From: a methane-oxidizing endosymbiont of Gigantopelta aegis
GTDB lineage: Bacteria > Pseudomonadota > Gammaproteobacteria > Methylococcales > Methylomonadaceae
Assembly (NCBI RefSeq): GCF_016097405.1
Contig: NZ_JAEHGD010000001.1
Span: forward strand, 1-64,000
Reading direction: 5' to 3'
Length of the DNA: 64,000 bases
Part shown: positions 48,850-60,064 of the stretch, in pieces
Layout: each line of letters begins with the position of its first letter
How positions within the stretch are numbered: position 1 is the stretch's first letter
The notes under the pieces: generated by a model
The model's input: only the letters and a program-made list of their open reading frames with translations
Told to the model about the DNA's origin: nothing
Database searches by the model: none
Program-made: the position numbers and the translations under genes

Positions 48850-51168
48850 ATGACAGGCTTAATCTGGAGTATGATCGGTATTTTTCTCGTTATTATGATA
48901 GCGATAACGGCGATACCCAGTTTGCGTCGGCGATGGATTTCCAAACCATTATTTCTGATTCTACGTCAACAAATGCCGCCTGTTTCGAAGACCGAGAGGG
49001 AAGCCTTAGAGGCAGGGAATACCTGGTGGGATGCTCAGCTTTTTACCGGAAAACCCGATTGGAGTTGTCTGCAAAATTTACCCATTGCGTGCTTAAGTGA
49101 TGCGGAAAAAAAGTTTATTGATGGGCCGGTCGAGACTTTGTGTTGCATGTTGAATGATTGGGAAATCACTCATGATCGCTTTGATTTGCCACCAGAGGTT
49201 TGGGATTATATAAAACAAAATCAGTTTTTTGGCATGATTATTCCCAAACAATATGGCGGACTGGCATTTTCAGAATTTGCCCATTCCCAAGCGGTGATGA
49301 AAATTGCCAGCCGCTGCACAACGGCGGCTGTCACTGTGATGGTGCCTAATTCATTGGGACCAGCCAAATTGTTGTTGGCGTATGGAACCGAGGCTCAAAA
49401 ACAATATTATTTGCCGCGCCTTGCCCGAGGAGAAGAAATTCCTGCTTTTGCCTTGACAGGCCCCGAGGCAGGAAGTGATGCCGGGGCGATGAGTGACACC
49501 GGCGTTGTTTGTTATGACACTTATGAAGGTCAGGAAAAAGTACTTGGTATTCGCTTAAACTGGGAAAAACGTTACATTACCTTAGGACCTGTGGCAACCG
49601 TATTGGGATTAGCCTTTAAATTGTATGATCCTGAGCATTTGCTGGGGAATATTGAAGACATTGGCATTACGCTGGCATTGATTCCGACCGATACAGCCGG
49701 TGTTTCGATTGGTAAGCGTCATTATCCATTGGATTCGGCCTTTCAAAATGGCCCAAATTGGGGAAAAGATGTTTTTATTCCCATTGATTGGGTCATTGGC
49801 GGTCGAGAACAGGTTGGTAATGGCTGGAAAATGCTAATGCAGTGTCTGGCGACGGGGCGAGCGATTTCATTGCCAGCACTCAGTGTCGGCGCGGCAAAAT
49901 TTATTTGCCGAAATACCGGGGCTTATGCGCGCATTAGAACCCAATTCAAATTGCCGATTGGCGCATTTGAAGGCATTGAAGAGGTTCTGGCCAGGATGGC
50001 GGGATTGACCTATTTAATGGATGCAGCAAGACACGTTACCTGCGCCGCCTTAGATGATGGCCAAAGACCCGCTGTTATTTCGGCTATCGTCAAATATCAT
50101 CTGACAGAGAATATGCGTCGGGTTATCAACGATGGTATGGATATTCAAGGCGGATCTGGAATTTGTTTGGGGCCGGCTAATTATATCGGTCGACTGTATC
50201 AGGTTATTCCTGTGGGTATTACGGTAGAAGGTGCCAATATATTGACCCGTAGCATGATTATTTTCGGCCAAGGTGCGGTGCGCTGTCATCCATTTGTGCA
50301 GGCTGAAATGCAAACCTTGATTGAGGCCGATGCGCAAAAGGCCATTATGGATTTCGATCGATTATGGGGCAAACATGTTCAATTTTTTATCCGCAATCTT
50401 GGGCGTGCCAGCTGGCTTGGGTTTAGCCGGGCTTATTTTGTAAAGACACCGGGTGACAAAGTGACTAAACCCTACTATCGGAAATTGGCTAAACTAACCA
50501 GCAGTTTTGCCGTAGCGGCTGACTTTGCCTTAATGATTTTAGGCGGGAAGTTAAAACGTAAAGAAAGAATATCGGCATACTTTGGTGATGTTTTGAGTTA
50601 TCTATATTTATGCTCCTGTGTACTCAAACATTTTGAAAATCAAGGCGCTCAGGAAGAAGATAGGGCTTTATTGGCTTGGGCCTGTCAATACAGTTTATGG
50701 CAAGCTGAGGAGGCGTTATGGAAAGCGTTGGCATTATTGCCGACTCAAGTGCCGGCAACCATTCTGCGTGGTTTATTGTTTTCAACCGGACGAACCTGCG
50801 CGGCCCCGGATGAGCATTTGATTAGCGTATTAGCCAAAATATTGTTGAATGATAATTCAACACGCGAGCGCTTGACTGCCGGTATTTATATTGACCAACG
50901 TCCGGATGATTCAAGCGGTCGAATAGAAGTTGCATTTAAGGCGATTTTACAAGCGGCACCCATTGAGATTAAACTGCGTGAGGCTCGACAACAAGGTAAG
51001 CTGACAGAATATGAGTGGCCACAAATGGTGCGTGAGGCATTGCAAAAAGGACTGATAACTGAAAAAGAATCTGACATAATCGAAGCTGCAGAGATCGCTC
51101 GCTCAAAAGCCATTGCGGTTGATGACTTTATGCCGGAACAATTGGTGCGACGATCAAATTTTGCCTAA
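48850..51168 (+). CDS. Long-chain acyl-CoA dehydrogenase (FadE type)
   Basis: 772-aa flavoprotein for the first beta-oxidation step. One or two N-terminal hydrophobic segments (GLIWSMIGIFLVIMIAITA) are followed by the acyl-CoA dehydrogenase core: FFGMIIPKQYGGL, ALTGPEAGSDAGAM, the catalytic-side region DGMDIQGGSGI and VEGANILTRSM. A long C-terminal domain is typical of FadE. AGGAGG precedes the ATG. It is last in the operon, which lacks a fatty-acyl-CoA ligase. Confidence 0.92.
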   Translation: MTGLIWSMIGIFLVIMIAITAIPSLRRRWISKPLFLILRQQMPPVSKTEREALEAGNTWWDAQLFTGKPDWSCLQNLPIACLSDAEKKFIDGPVETLCCMLNDWEITHDRFDLPPEVWDYIKQNQFFGMIIPKQYGGLAFSEFAHSQAVMKIASRCTTAAVTVMVPNSLGPAKLLLAYGTEAQKQYYLPRLARGEEIPAFALTGPEAGSDAGAMSDTGVVCYDTYEGQEKVLGIRLNWEKRYITLGPVATVLGLAFKLYDPEHLLGNIEDIGITLALIPTDTAGVSIGKRHYPLDSAFQNGPNWGKDVFIPIDWVIGGREQVGNGWKMLMQCLATGRAISLPALSVGAAKFICRNTGAYARIRTQFKLPIGAFEGIEEVLARMAGLTYLMDAARHVTCAALDDGQRPAVISAIVKYHLTENMRRVINDGMDIQGGSGICLGPANYIGRLYQVIPVGITVEGANILTRSMIIFGQGAVRCHPFVQAEMQTLIEADAQKAIMDFDRLWGKHVQFFIRNLGRASWLGFSRAYFVKTPGDKVTKPYYRKLAKLTSSFAVAADFALMILGGKLKRKERISAYFGDVLSYLYLCSCVLKHFENQGAQEEDRALLAWACQYSLWQAEEALWKALALLPTQVPATILRGLLFSTGRTCAAPDEHLISVLAKILLNDNSTRERLTAGIYIDQRPDDSSGRIEVAFKAILQAAPIEIKLREARQQGKLTEYEWPQMVREALQKGLITEKESDIIEAAEIARSKAIAVDDFMPEQLVRRSNFA

Positions 51169-51357
51169 TGCTGCATTAGAACAAAAAAACCGCAAAAAAG
51201 AGTCGTTGTTTTTTCGTCGTAGAATCAAACATCATTGGGCTGATTTGAACAAAGCATTGTTGCAGATTAGTTTTTTGCAATATATTTCTCATTTATAAAC
51301 AGTCACTTGGGTTTTATATCAGACGGGTGACGCCATGCTAACAACAAAAATAATTTT

Positions 51358-52083
51358 ATGATCCCACTCAGAGATACCGCCCCCTGTAATATTACGCCAT
51401 ATGTGACGCGCACCATCATGGTCATTTGTATTGTCGTGTTTGTGTGGATGCAGTTATTGCCACCCGCATGGCAACGCTATTTGGTTTATATGTATGGTAT
51501 GGTGCCCATGCGCTATTCCAATCCACAATGGGCTTTAGCTTTTGGATTGCCGCCGGATGGCTATTTGTCTTTTCTGACCAGCTTGTTTTTGCATGGGGGA
51601 TGGTTGCACTTGATTGCAAATATGCTGTTTTTATGGATTTTTGCCGATAATGTCGAGTCATCCATGGGGCATGTACGGTTTTTGCTGTTTTATATTCTGA
51701 CGGGTCTGGTCGCAACCTATGTGCAATGGTGGTATGACCCGAATATGATTTATCCGGTCGTGGGTGCTTCAGGGGCGATTGCGGGGGTTTTGGGGGCGTA
51801 TTTTTTTCTGTTCCCCTATGCGCGCGTCATTATTATGATTCCTATTTTGTTTTTTCCACTGTTGTTTGAGATTCCGGCAATCGCGTTTTTAGGGTTCTGG
51901 GTTATCATACAATTACAAAAAGCCACCACTGCAGTAATGTTTTCCGGTACTATCGTGCATGAAGCCTTATGGGCGCATCTAGGTGGTTTTTTGGCGGGTG
52001 CGTTATTGCATCCCTTGTTTTTGGATCGAAACCGGATTGACGGGACAGCAATAGAATCCGACGATGATGAAATTGAGCCTTAA
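51358..52083 (+). CDS. Rhomboid-family intramembrane serine protease
   Basis: 241-aa integral membrane protein with about six hydrophobic helices. The active-site Ser is in VVGASGAIAGVLG and the partner His in WAHLGGFLAG. FLHGGWLHLIANMLFLWIF is the rhomboid loop/helix signature. An acidic tail (ESDDDEIEP) faces the cytosol. Substrates are unknown. Confidence 0.92.
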   Translation: MIPLRDTAPCNITPYVTRTIMVICIVVFVWMQLLPPAWQRYLVYMYGMVPMRYSNPQWALAFGLPPDGYLSFLTSLFLHGGWLHLIANMLFLWIFADNVESSMGHVRFLLFYILTGLVATYVQWWYDPNMIYPVVGASGAIAGVLGAYFFLFPYARVIIMIPILFFPLLFEIPAIAFLGFWVIIQLQKATTAVMFSGTIVHEALWAHLGGFLAGALLHPLFLDRNRIDGTAIESDDDEIEP

Positions 52084-52168
52084 AAACGCGCGTAAAAATT
52101 AACCTGTAGGGCAAAATTACTTTATAATACCTGGCTAGCTTCAAACTCAATTCGGGAAAAATATTTCA

Positions 52169-52492
52169 ATGAAAAAAGTCAATATTGCGTTGGTAAGGTT
52201 GTTTCAATTTGTCGTTTTTGTGTTGTTTACCTTTATGGTACTCGCTTATTTTGGTGCAATGATTCTGGTTCCTCTGGATGCTGTTGTGCTGATTAGCAAA
52301 TTATTGGGATTGATCGGTTTAAACACATTGTTTGGCGCGATTATCGCTGTACCTGTCGTGGCTTATCTGGGGATGATGGTTTACAAAACGCCGGGTTTGG
52401 TTAATCTGGTTATCGAGATTGGCATGGATCTGGTTAGATCAGGTAAAACACGGATTGAAGCGTTTAATAAAATTGTTGAAGAAATTCAATAA
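52169..52492 (+). CDS. Small membrane protein of unknown function
   Basis: 107-aa protein with two long hydrophobic stretches (about residues 10-32 and 45-72) and an amphipathic C-terminal segment (KTRIEAFNKIVEEIQ). I do not recognise a family. The reading frame has normal start context and is followed by a terminator. It is probably an inner-membrane protein; it follows the rhomboid gene by 85 bases and may be part of the same unit. Confidence 0.65.
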   Translation: MKKVNIALVRLFQFVVFVLFTFMVLAYFGAMILVPLDAVVLISKLLGLIGLNTLFGAIIAVPVVAYLGMMVYKTPGLVNLVIEIGMDLVRSGKTRIEAFNKIVEEIQ

Positions 52493-52525
52493 TATGTCAT
52501 TTATGCCGGATAAGAGATAGATTTG

Positions 52526-52556
52526 AAAGGGCTTTCTGTGGAAGGCCTTTTTTTTA
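52526..52556 (+). terminator. Putative terminator after the small membrane protein gene
   Basis: AAAGGGCTT and AAGGCCTTT arms pair with one mismatch around a short loop and run into TTTTTTT. It lies about 30 bases before trpF. Confidence 0.65.
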
Positions 52557-52583
52557 TCATAAAATGATCTGCTATGCTGTGAT

Positions 52584-53228
52584 ATGAAAACAATACGAAC
52601 CCGTGTTAAGATTTGCGGCTTTACACGGCCTGAAGATGCCGTTTTTGCGGCAGAAGCCGGGGTAGATGCGATAGGATTGGTGTTTTACCCACAAAGTCCA
52701 CGTCATGTCAGTATCACCAGCGCGCGGGAAATTGTTAGCGCTTTGCCGGCATTTGTTTCCGTAGTGGCTTTGTTTGTGGATGAAAGGCCGGCGCAGATAG
52801 AAAAGGTTTTAGATCAGGTCGCCATTGATTGTCTGCAATTTCATGGCCAGGAGCCGGCAGATGCCTGCAGAATTTATAAAAAACCGTATATTAAAGCCAT
52901 TCGTATGCAGGCGCAGACCGATCTCGATACGCTTCAGCAACATTATCATGATGCCTCGGCCTTGTTATTGGATGCCTGGCATCCAGTTGTGCAAGGTGGG
53001 ACTGGGCACAGCTTTGATTGGCGTATGATTCCCGATCGGTTAGCATTGCCTGTGATTCTGGCGGGCGGTTTGACCGTTGACAATGCCAGCGAGGCAATCA
53101 GAGCCGTCAATCCGTATGCACTGGATGTGAGCAGTGGCGTCGAGATAGAAAAAGGCATCAAGGATCCAGCCAAAATTACAGCATTTATCCGTAATACCAA
53201 CCGAGCAAGCATAGAAGAACAATTATGA
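52584..53228 (+). CDS. trpF: Phosphoribosylanthranilate isomerase
   Basis: 214-aa TIM-barrel enzyme of tryptophan synthesis. [12 protein letters not shown] is the opening signature with the catalytic Cys. [12 protein letters not shown] follows, and the phosphate-binding [12 protein letters not shown] and DVSSGVE carry the catalytic Asp. It overlaps trpB by four bases. First gene of a conserved gammaproteobacterial run. Confidence 0.97.
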   Translation: MKTIRTRVKICGFTRPEDAVFAAEAGVDAIGLVFYPQSPRHVSITSAREIVSALPAFVSVVALFVDERPAQIEKVLDQVAIDCLQFHGQEPADACRIYKKPYIKAIRMQAQTDLDTLQQHYHDASALLLDAWHPVVQGGTGHSFDWRMIPDRLALPVILAGGLTVDNASEAIRAVNPYALDVSSGVEIEKGIKDPAKITAFIRNTNRASIEEQL

Positions 53229-54427
53229 CAGAACATTACAATATGCCGGATGAAAGAGGGCATTTTGGGCCTTATGGCGGTATTTTTGTGGCAGAAACAT
53301 TGATGCCCGCAATCAATGAATTGAATGAGGCCTATCAAAAATACATGCAGGATGCTGAATTTCAGCGCGAATTAGATGCTGACTTGCAGCATTATGTGGG
53401 CCGTCCTTCGCCACTATATTATGCAAAGCGCTGGAGCGAGGCCTTAGGTGGTGCACAGATTTACCTGAAACGAGAAGACTTGAATCATACCGGTGCGCAT
53501 AAGGTCAATAATACTGTAGGCCAGGCCTTACTCGCCAAACGGATGGGGAAGAAGCGGATTATTGCCGAAACGGGTGCTGGCCAGCATGGCGTGGCGACGG
53601 CGACTGTCGCGGCAAGACTCGGACTGGAATGTGTGGTTTATATGGGTGCGGTCGATGTCGAACGCCAGGCCTTGAATGTCTACCGCATGAAATTGCTTGG
53701 GGCGACCGTTGTCCCGGTTGAATCAGGTTCCAGAACCTTGAAAGACGCTTTAAATGAGGCCTTGAGAGACTGGGTCACTAATATCGATGATACTTTTTAT
53801 ATTATTGGTACTGTCGCAGGTCCCCATCCTTATCCGGCCATGGTCAGAGATTTTCAGACTGTGATCGGGCGCGAGGCGAAACAACAATGCTTGGATATGA
53901 CCGGGCGTTTGCCTGATGCCTTAGTCGCATGTGTCGGCGGCGGCTCAAATGCTATTGGTTTGTTTTATCCGTTTATTGATGATGCTTCTGTAAAAATGTA
54001 TGGCGTGGAGGCGGCTGGCGATGGTGTGGAAACCGGACGACATTCGGCACCGCTGTGCGCTGGAAAACCGGGTGTGTTGCACGGCAACAGGACCTATCTG
54101 ATGGCCGATGAGGATGGTGAAATTATTGAAACCCATTCCATCTCGGCCGGCCTTGACTATCCAGGTGTGGGGCCTGAACATGCCTGGTTGAAAGATACAG
54201 GCCGGGCCGAGTATGTCAATATTACTGATGATGAAGCCTTAGAAGGCTTTCATGCCTTGACGCGCATGGAAGGCATTATTCCCGCATTAGAGTCGAGCCA
54301 TGCCATGGCCTATGCCATGAAACTGGCGCCGACGATGAGCTCTGAGCAAATCATGATTGTCAATTTGTCAGGTCGCGGTGACAAAGATATGCATACCATG
54401 GCACAAAGAGAGGGGATTAAACTATGA
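53225..54427 (+). CDS. trpB: Tryptophan synthase beta chain
   Basis: 400-aa PLP enzyme joining indole and serine. The PLP Lys is in [23 protein letters not shown] and the phosphate-binding [10 protein letters not shown] are present, plus [13 protein letters not shown]. It works as an alpha2beta2 complex with TrpA; the start and end overlap the neighbouring genes by four bases each, giving balanced translation. Confidence 0.98.
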   Translation: MTEHYNMPDERGHFGPYGGIFVAETLMPAINELNEAYQKYMQDAEFQRELDADLQHYVGRPSPLYYAKRWSEALGGAQIYLKREDLNHTGAHKVNNTVGQALLAKRMGKKRIIAETGAGQHGVATATVAARLGLECVVYMGAVDVERQALNVYRMKLLGATVVPVESGSRTLKDALNEALRDWVTNIDDTFYIIGTVAGPHPYPAMVRDFQTVIGREAKQQCLDMTGRLPDALVACVGGGSNAIGLFYPFIDDASVKMYGVEAAGDGVETGRHSAPLCAGKPGVLHGNRTYLMADEDGEIIETHSISAGLDYPGVGPEHAWLKDTGRAEYVNITDDEALEGFHALTRMEGIIPALESSHAMAYAMKLAPTMSSEQIMIVNLSGRGDKDMHTMAQREGIKL

Positions 54428-55233
54428 GCCGCTTAGAGCAGCGTTTTGCGGCATTGAATGCCGCAGGCCGGAAAGCCTTGATTCCATTTATTACGGCCGG
54501 CGATCCTTATCCAGAATTTACTGTTCCGTTGCTGCATGAGATGGTCAAGGCGGGTGCCGATGTGATTGAGCTCGGTGTACCGTTTTCTGATCCTATGGCT
54601 GATGGCCCTGTGATTCAACGCGCTAGTGAGCGCGCCTTAGAGCATCATGTGGGCTTGCGCAAAGTGCTGGATATGGTAGCTGCTTTTCGCCGGGATGATG
54701 AAAAAACCCCAATTGTCTTGATGGGGTATTTGAATCCAATCGAAATTATGGGTTATGAAAACTTTGCCAATGCGGCAGCGCGAGTCGGTGTTGACGGCGT
54801 CTTGACGGTTGATTTACCACCGGAAGAAGCAGAAGACTGTGTTTCGTTGTTAAAAGCGCGCAATATTGATCAGATTTTCCTGTTAGCGCCGAACAGCGAT
54901 GCCAAGCGGGTCGAATTGATGGATAAAGTCGGCAGCGGCTATTTATATTATGTGTCATTAAAAGGCGTGACGGGCGCTGGACACCTGAATACTCAGGATG
55001 TTGAGCAAAAACTGGCGATGATTAAACAGCATACGCGCTTGCCCGTCGGTGTCGGCTTTGGTGTTAAAGATGCTAAAACAGCGAAAATACTGGCTGAAAT
55101 AGCCGATGGTGTTGTGGTCGGCAGTGCCCTGATTAGCAAGATTGAGGCTAATCAGGATGATCCGGAACAAGCCCGGTCTGAAATTATCGAACTCTTGTCA
55201 TCTATGCGTCAGGCTATGGATAGTGACGCTTAA
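54424..55233 (+). CDS. trpA: Tryptophan synthase alpha chain
   Basis: 269-aa TIM barrel that releases indole from indole-3-glycerol phosphate. The catalytic Glu is in [11 protein letters not shown] and the Asp in the ADGPVIQ segment. The phosphate loop is [11 protein letters not shown] and [12 protein letters not shown] overlap with trpB. Confidence 0.98.
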   Translation: MSRLEQRFAALNAAGRKALIPFITAGDPYPEFTVPLLHEMVKAGADVIELGVPFSDPMADGPVIQRASERALEHHVGLRKVLDMVAAFRRDDEKTPIVLMGYLNPIEIMGYENFANAAARVGVDGVLTVDLPPEEAEDCVSLLKARNIDQIFLLAPNSDAKRVELMDKVGSGYLYYVSLKGVTGAGHLNTQDVEQKLAMIKQHTRLPVGVGFGVKDAKTAKILAEIADGVVVGSALISKIEANQDDPEQARSEIIELLSSMRQAMDSDA

Positions 55234-55247
55234 ATCGGAGCAGAAAA

Positions 55248-56207
55248 ATGAGTTGGTTTGAAAAATTAGTCCCGTCGATCATCCGCACAGATGGTAATGA
55301 ACGAAAAGCAAGCGTTCCTGAAGGGTTGTGGAATAAATGTCCTTCCTGTGATGCGATTCTTTACAATGCAGAACTGGAAAAAAACTTCAATGTGTGTCCT
55401 AAATGCGAATTTCATATGCGCATTTCAGCGCGTGTGCGGCTGGAAATGTTTTTGGATGAAGGAGAAAAAGAAGAAATCGCAGCCGGTTTAAAAGCCAGCG
55501 ATCCCTTAAAATTTAAAGACAGCAAGAAATATAAGGATCGCCTGGCGCAGGCGCAGAAAAAAACCAAGGAAAATGATGCCTTGATCGTCATGAAAGGCAC
55601 TTTAAAAGGTAAGGGTATCGTTGCCGCCGCATTCGATTTTGGTTTTATGGGCGGCTCAATGGGAGCTGTTGTCGGTGAGAAATTCGTTCGCGGTGTCAAT
55701 GAAAGTCTGCGCACCGGTTTTCCGTTTATCGTGTTTACCGCCAGTGGTGGTGCACGTATGCAGGAATCGTTGCATTCCTTGTTTCAGATGAGTAAAACCA
55801 GTGCCGCGCTGGCGCGCTTGTCGGAAGCCGGTATTCCGTATATTTCGTTTATGACCGACCCGACGATGGGTGGTGTTTCTGCAAGTCTGGCCATGCTAGG
55901 TGACATCAATGTTGCAGAGCCTAACGCGCTGATTGGTTTTGCCGGTCCACGCGTGATTGAACAAACAGTGCGGGAAAAATTACCGGAAGGTTTCCAGCGT
56001 AGTGAGTTCTTACTGGAGCACGGGGCGATAGATATGATTGTCGATCGCCGGGAAATGCGTGATACCATCGCCAGTATTTTAGCGATGCTGACAGCGGCGC
56101 AAGTTACATCGCCTGTGGAAGAAACCCAAACGACGACAGTGACGGAAAGCGAAGCGGTTACAGAAGAGACGATAGCCTCGTCTGAAGGTGAAAATCAAGA
56201 CGTGTGA
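55248..56207 (+). CDS. accD: Acetyl-CoA carboxylase carboxyltransferase subunit beta
   Basis: 319-aa subunit with an N-terminal zinc ribbon (CPSC...CPKC), the crotonase-like carboxyltransferase core ([33 protein letters not shown]) and a Thr/Glu-rich tail. It works with AccA to make malonyl-CoA. SD AGCAG before the ATG. Its position after trpA is the usual one in this class. Confidence 0.97.
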   Translation: MSWFEKLVPSIIRTDGNERKASVPEGLWNKCPSCDAILYNAELEKNFNVCPKCEFHMRISARVRLEMFLDEGEKEEIAAGLKASDPLKFKDSKKYKDRLAQAQKKTKENDALIVMKGTLKGKGIVAAAFDFGFMGGSMGAVVGEKFVRGVNESLRTGFPFIVFTASGGARMQESLHSLFQMSKTSAALARLSEAGIPYISFMTDPTMGGVSASLAMLGDINVAEPNALIGFAGPRVIEQTVREKLPEGFQRSEFLLEHGAIDMIVDRREMRDTIASILAMLTAAQVTSPVEETQTTTVTESEAVTEETIASSEGENQDV

Positions 56208-57490
56208 ATATGCCTCGTTTTGATACGCTCGCGGCTTGGTTGGCCTGGCAAGAAGGCCTGCATCCCCGGACGATTGATTTAGGGCTTGAGCGGGCGGCGC
56301 GTGTATTCAGAAGGTTGAATCCCCGCGGCAAAAAACCGGTTACCCTGACCGTCGCCGGAACCAATGGTAAAGGCTCGTGTATCGCCTTGCTGGAAGCGAT
56401 GTATCGAGCTCAAGGTTATCGTGTTGGCAGTTACACCTCGCCCCATATCATTGATTACAATGAACGCATCCGAATTGATGGTAAATCCGTTGACGATGCA
56501 TTGATTTGTCGGTCTTTTGCCCGCATCGATGAAGCGCGGCGGGAAACGACGCTCAGTTATTTTGAATTCAGTACACTGGCCGCTTTGGATATTTTCTCTC
56601 AGGCCGATCTGGATATTCAATTATTGGAAGTCGGGTTGGGAGGAAGGCTCGATGCTGTCAATATCGTGGATGCAGACTTGACGCTGGTGACGACCATCTG
56701 TATTGATCATGTCGATTGGCTGGGCGAAACCCGGGAAGCGATAGGCCGGGAAAAGGCCGGAATTTTTCGCCCCGGTATTCCTGTTGTCATTGGTGACAGG
56801 CAGCCGCCTCAGTCGTTGCTAGATGTGGCAGAGCAACTTAAAGCCCCAGTTTATCGGATTGGTGTGGACTTTGATTATCGAAAGACTGCCGAAAGCTGGC
56901 AGTGGCATTTTAATACGCTGAACAAAGAAGATTTGCCACCTCCGGCTTTGCCGGGGGCGCATCAATTTGCCAATGCATCCACGGTTATGACGGCCGTCAC
57001 GGTATTTCAGCCTCAGTTGGCGATATCTGACTCGGCGATTCGTCAAGGACTGGAGCAGGTCCATCTGGCCGGACGGTTTCAAAAAATTGACGGCGATGTA
57101 CCGATTTTGCTTGATGTCGGGCATAATCCACAGGCGGTAAAGGCGTTGCGTGACTATCTGGAACAGCATTTCAAACACTATAAAATTCACGCCTTGTTTT
57201 CCATGATGCAAGATAAGGACATCGTGCAGGTTGTTGAGATCATCAAAGATGCTATTACAGATTGGACGTTGGCGCCATTACGCACGCCGCGTGCAGCGAG
57301 TGAAGAATCTATATTGGCAGTTTTTCAGCAATCTAATGTTAAACAGGTGGCAGCAGGCTTTCGAGATTTCAGTAGTGCGTTCAAGCATGTCGAACAACAG
57401 GCAAAAAATGGCGAATTGGTTCTTGTTTTTGGTTCTTTTTTTCTGATTTCGGAATTTATGGTCTATCAGAAAAGTCAATTACCGGCTTAA
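56204..57490 (+). CDS. folC: Folylpolyglutamate synthase / dihydrofolate synthase
   Basis: 428-aa Mur-ligase-type enzyme. The ATP loop is [10 protein letters not shown], folate contacts are [10 protein letters not shown] and [13 protein letters not shown], and C-terminal DVGHNPQAV. The GTG at 56204 overlaps the accD stop (GTGA). An ATG two codons later is an equal alternative. Confidence 0.95.
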   Translation: MNMPRFDTLAAWLAWQEGLHPRTIDLGLERAARVFRRLNPRGKKPVTLTVAGTNGKGSCIALLEAMYRAQGYRVGSYTSPHIIDYNERIRIDGKSVDDALICRSFARIDEARRETTLSYFEFSTLAALDIFSQADLDIQLLEVGLGGRLDAVNIVDADLTLVTTICIDHVDWLGETREAIGREKAGIFRPGIPVVIGDRQPPQSLLDVAEQLKAPVYRIGVDFDYRKTAESWQWHFNTLNKEDLPPPALPGAHQFANASTVMTAVTVFQPQLAISDSAIRQGLEQVHLAGRFQKIDGDVPILLDVGHNPQAVKALRDYLEQHFKHYKIHALFSMMQDKDIVQVVEIIKDAITDWTLAPLRTPRAASEESILAVFQQSNVKQVAAGFRDFSSAFKHVEQQAKNGELVLVFGSFFLISEFMVYQKSQLPA

Positions 57491-57516
57491 AAGCGGTTTA
57501 ATCAAGAGGGGCGACA

Positions 57517-58011
57517 ATGGATCAGGAACTTAAACAACGATTGGTTGGGGCAATTGTAATTACCGCATTGGCGGCTATTTTTTTGCCGATGTTATTTGAC
57601 GACCCTGTCAGCCAAAGCAGTCGTCAAATCAATCAATTGACGATTCCACCGCTACCTGAAAAATTGCAACAGGCACAGGCACAAAAACTGCCTGAATCGA
57701 CAAAAGATGTTGTTCAAAAGCCTTTGTATCAAGCGAAAAAAAGCCAGAATATAGAGCCTTCCGAATTAGCCGATTGGTATATTCAAGCCGGTGGATTCGG
57801 CGTTAAGGAAAATGCCTTGAAGCTTAAGAATCGTTTACGGCAACAAGGTTTTTCGGCCACGATTGTCAAACAGAAAACTCAAAGCGGAACCTTGTTTAAA
57901 GTTCAGGTTGGCCCTGAATTGACGCGTGAGCAGGCTGAGCGGGTCAAAGCACGGCTGGAAAAGCTCAATCAATTAAACAGTTTTATCACTCAACAAAGTG
58001 AGCGCTCATGA
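57517..58011 (+). CDS. dedD: SPOR-domain protein DedD
   Basis: 164-aa cell-division protein: a short cytosolic N-terminus, one transmembrane helix (LVGAIVITALAAIFLPMLF), a linker, and a C-terminal SPOR domain (YIQAGGFGVKENALKLKNRLRQQG, FKVQVGP) that binds denuded septal peptidoglycan. It overlaps cvpA by four bases. Confidence 0.92.
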   Translation: MDQELKQRLVGAIVITALAAIFLPMLFDDPVSQSSRQINQLTIPPLPEKLQQAQAQKLPESTKDVVQKPLYQAKKSQNIEPSELADWYIQAGGFGVKENALKLKNRLRQQGFSATIVKQKTQSGTLFKVQVGPELTREQAERVKARLEKLNQLNSFITQQSERS

Positions 58012-58499
58012 TCTGGATTGATTACGCCATTATTGCCTTGATTGTGGTCTCGGCTGTGATTGGATTATTGCGAGGATTTGTTAAAGAAGCCTTTTCATTG
58101 GGGATTTGGGTCTTGGCTATCTGGGTCGGACTTACATTTAGTCGTGAATTTTCTTTGTTTTTAGAATCTGTGATCAGCCTGCCTTCTGCACGAATGGCGG
58201 CGGCTTTTGCCGTGTTATTTATTATCACATTGATTTTAGGCGGCTTAATCAATTATTTATTGGGCGCGTTGATTGAAAAAACCGGACTGACCGGGTCCGA
58301 CCGCTTTGCCGGGATGATTTTTGGTTGCGTTCGCGGAGTTGTCGTTGCGGCCTTGATGATTATGCTGGCCGGGTTGACGCCTTTGCCCGCCGATCCGTGG
58401 TGGAAAGAATCACAACTGATACCGCCATTACAGTCCGTAGCCGAATGGCTGGGACAGCATTTGCCGTCGGGTATGGCAGATTATATTCATTATCATTAA
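58008..58499 (+). CDS. cvpA: CvpA family membrane protein
   Basis: 163-aa inner-membrane protein with four predicted helices, starting [29 protein letters not shown] as in CvpA (colicin V production). Its broader role is linked to envelope homeostasis. It sits between dedD and purF as in E. coli and Pseudomonas. Confidence 0.92.
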   Translation: MIWIDYAIIALIVVSAVIGLLRGFVKEAFSLGIWVLAIWVGLTFSREFSLFLESVISLPSARMAAAFAVLFIITLILGGLINYLLGALIEKTGLTGSDRFAGMIFGCVRGVVVAALMIMLAGLTPLPADPWWKESQLIPPLQSVAEWLGQHLPSGMADYIHYH

Positions 58500-58516
58500 T
58501 TAATCAGGTTGTTTTT

Positions 58517-60028
58517 ATGTGTGGAATTGCCGGCATTGTTGCCCATCAGAATGTCAATCAGGAATTATATGATGCATTGACTGTTTTGCAGCACCGTGGC
58601 CAGGATGCGGCCGGAATTGTAACCTGCGAAGGGAATCGGTTTTATTTGCGTAAGGATAATGGTTTGGTGCGTGATGTTTTTTCAACCAGTCAGATGCTAC
58701 GCTTGCGTGGCAATATGGGGATTGGACATGTGCGTTATCCAACGGCGGGTTGTACCAGCTCAGCTGAAGCTCAGCCGTTTTACGTAAATTCCCCATTCGG
58801 ATTGACCTTAGCGCACAATGGTAACTTGACCAATACCGAACAATTAAAAAAAGAGTTGTATCAACAGGATCAGCGTCATATCAATACCGACTCTGATTCA
58901 GAAATTTTGCTCAATGTCTTTGCCCATGAATTACAACAATTGGGAAAACTAAAAATTTCTGCCGATGATGTTTTCACAGCTGTCAGCAAGGTGCATAAGC
59001 GCTGTCGGGGTGCATACGCCGCTGTGGTGATGATTGCAGGCTTTGGAATTTTGGCATTTCGCGATCCACATGGTATCCGGCCGGTTGTCTATGGACAGCG
59101 CAAAACAGAGTCCGGTATAGATTATATGATTGCATCGGAAAATGTTGCTTTGGATGTTCTGGATTTTACCCGCACGCGTGATTTAGAACCGGGGGAAGCG
59201 ATTTTTATCGACGCCGAAGGGACGGTGCAAACGCGCCAATGTGCAGATAATCCGATGTATAGCCCGTGTATTTTCGAGCATGTTTATTTTGCGCGACCGG
59301 ATTCCATTATTGATGATATTTCGGTGTACAAGGCACGCTTGCGTATGGGGGAAAAACTGGCTGAAAAGATTCTTCGTGAATGGCCAAATCATGATATCGA
59401 TGTCGTGATTCCTATTCCTGATACCAGTCGCACCTCTGCCTTGCAATTGGCTAATCGCTTAGGTGTCAAGTTCCGGGAAGGCTTTATCAAGAATCGTTAT
59501 ATTGGCCGAACCTTTATTATGCCTGGGCAGCAAATGCGGCGTAAATCGGTTAAACAGAAGTTGAATGCCATCAGTTTGGAGTTTGAAGGCAAGAATGTGA
59601 TATTGGTGGATGACTCGATTGTCAGAGGGACGACATCGGAACAGATTATTCAAATGGCGCGTGATGCGGGTGCCAAAAAAGTCTATATGGCCTCGGCGGC
59701 GCCACCGGTACGCTACCCTAATGTTTATGGTATCGACATGCCCGCAGCCCATGAATTGATTGCACATAATCGCACGACGGAGGAAGTCTGTCAGGCTATT
59801 GGTGCCGATTATTTGGTTTATCAGGATCTTGATGATTTGATCGATGCGGTACGTCGCGGCAACCCTAAAATACAACAGTTTGATACCTCGTGTTTTAGTG
59901 GTAAATATGTCACAGGCGATATTGATCAGGCGTATTTGGATAGAATCGAAGCCTTGCGTAATGATGATGCACAAAATCAACAACGTTGCAGCGAAAATTT
60001 TATTATCGAGATGCAAAATCACCATTAA
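58517..60028 (+). CDS. purF: Amidophosphoribosyltransferase
   Basis: 503-aa first committed enzyme of purine synthesis. The start at 58517 places the nucleophilic Cys right after Met (MCGIAGIV). HRGQDAAGI and HNGNLTN belong to the glutaminase domain. The PRPP loop [13 protein letters not shown] lies in the C-terminal half. The frame is open upstream but overlaps cvpA and is not used. Confidence 0.97.
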   Translation: MCGIAGIVAHQNVNQELYDALTVLQHRGQDAAGIVTCEGNRFYLRKDNGLVRDVFSTSQMLRLRGNMGIGHVRYPTAGCTSSAEAQPFYVNSPFGLTLAHNGNLTNTEQLKKELYQQDQRHINTDSDSEILLNVFAHELQQLGKLKISADDVFTAVSKVHKRCRGAYAAVVMIAGFGILAFRDPHGIRPVVYGQRKTESGIDYMIASENVALDVLDFTRTRDLEPGEAIFIDAEGTVQTRQCADNPMYSPCIFEHVYFARPDSIIDDISVYKARLRMGEKLAEKILREWPNHDIDVVIPIPDTSRTSALQLANRLGVKFREGFIKNRYIGRTFIMPGQQMRRKSVKQKLNAISLEFEGKNVILVDDSIVRGTTSEQIIQMARDAGAKKVYMASAAPPVRYPNVYGIDMPAAHELIAHNRTTEEVCQAIGADYLVYQDLDDLIDAVRRGNPKIQQFDTSCFSGKYVTGDIDQAYLDRIEALRNDDAQNQQRCSENFIIEMQNHH

Positions 60029-60064
60029 CGCTAAAAATACGCATTTTAATACTGGAAAACAAAC

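Noticed and set aside
51113-51298. Small 61-aa reading frame after fadE.
   Set aside because: It overlaps the fadE 3' end in another frame and has no ribosome site or recognisable sequence.
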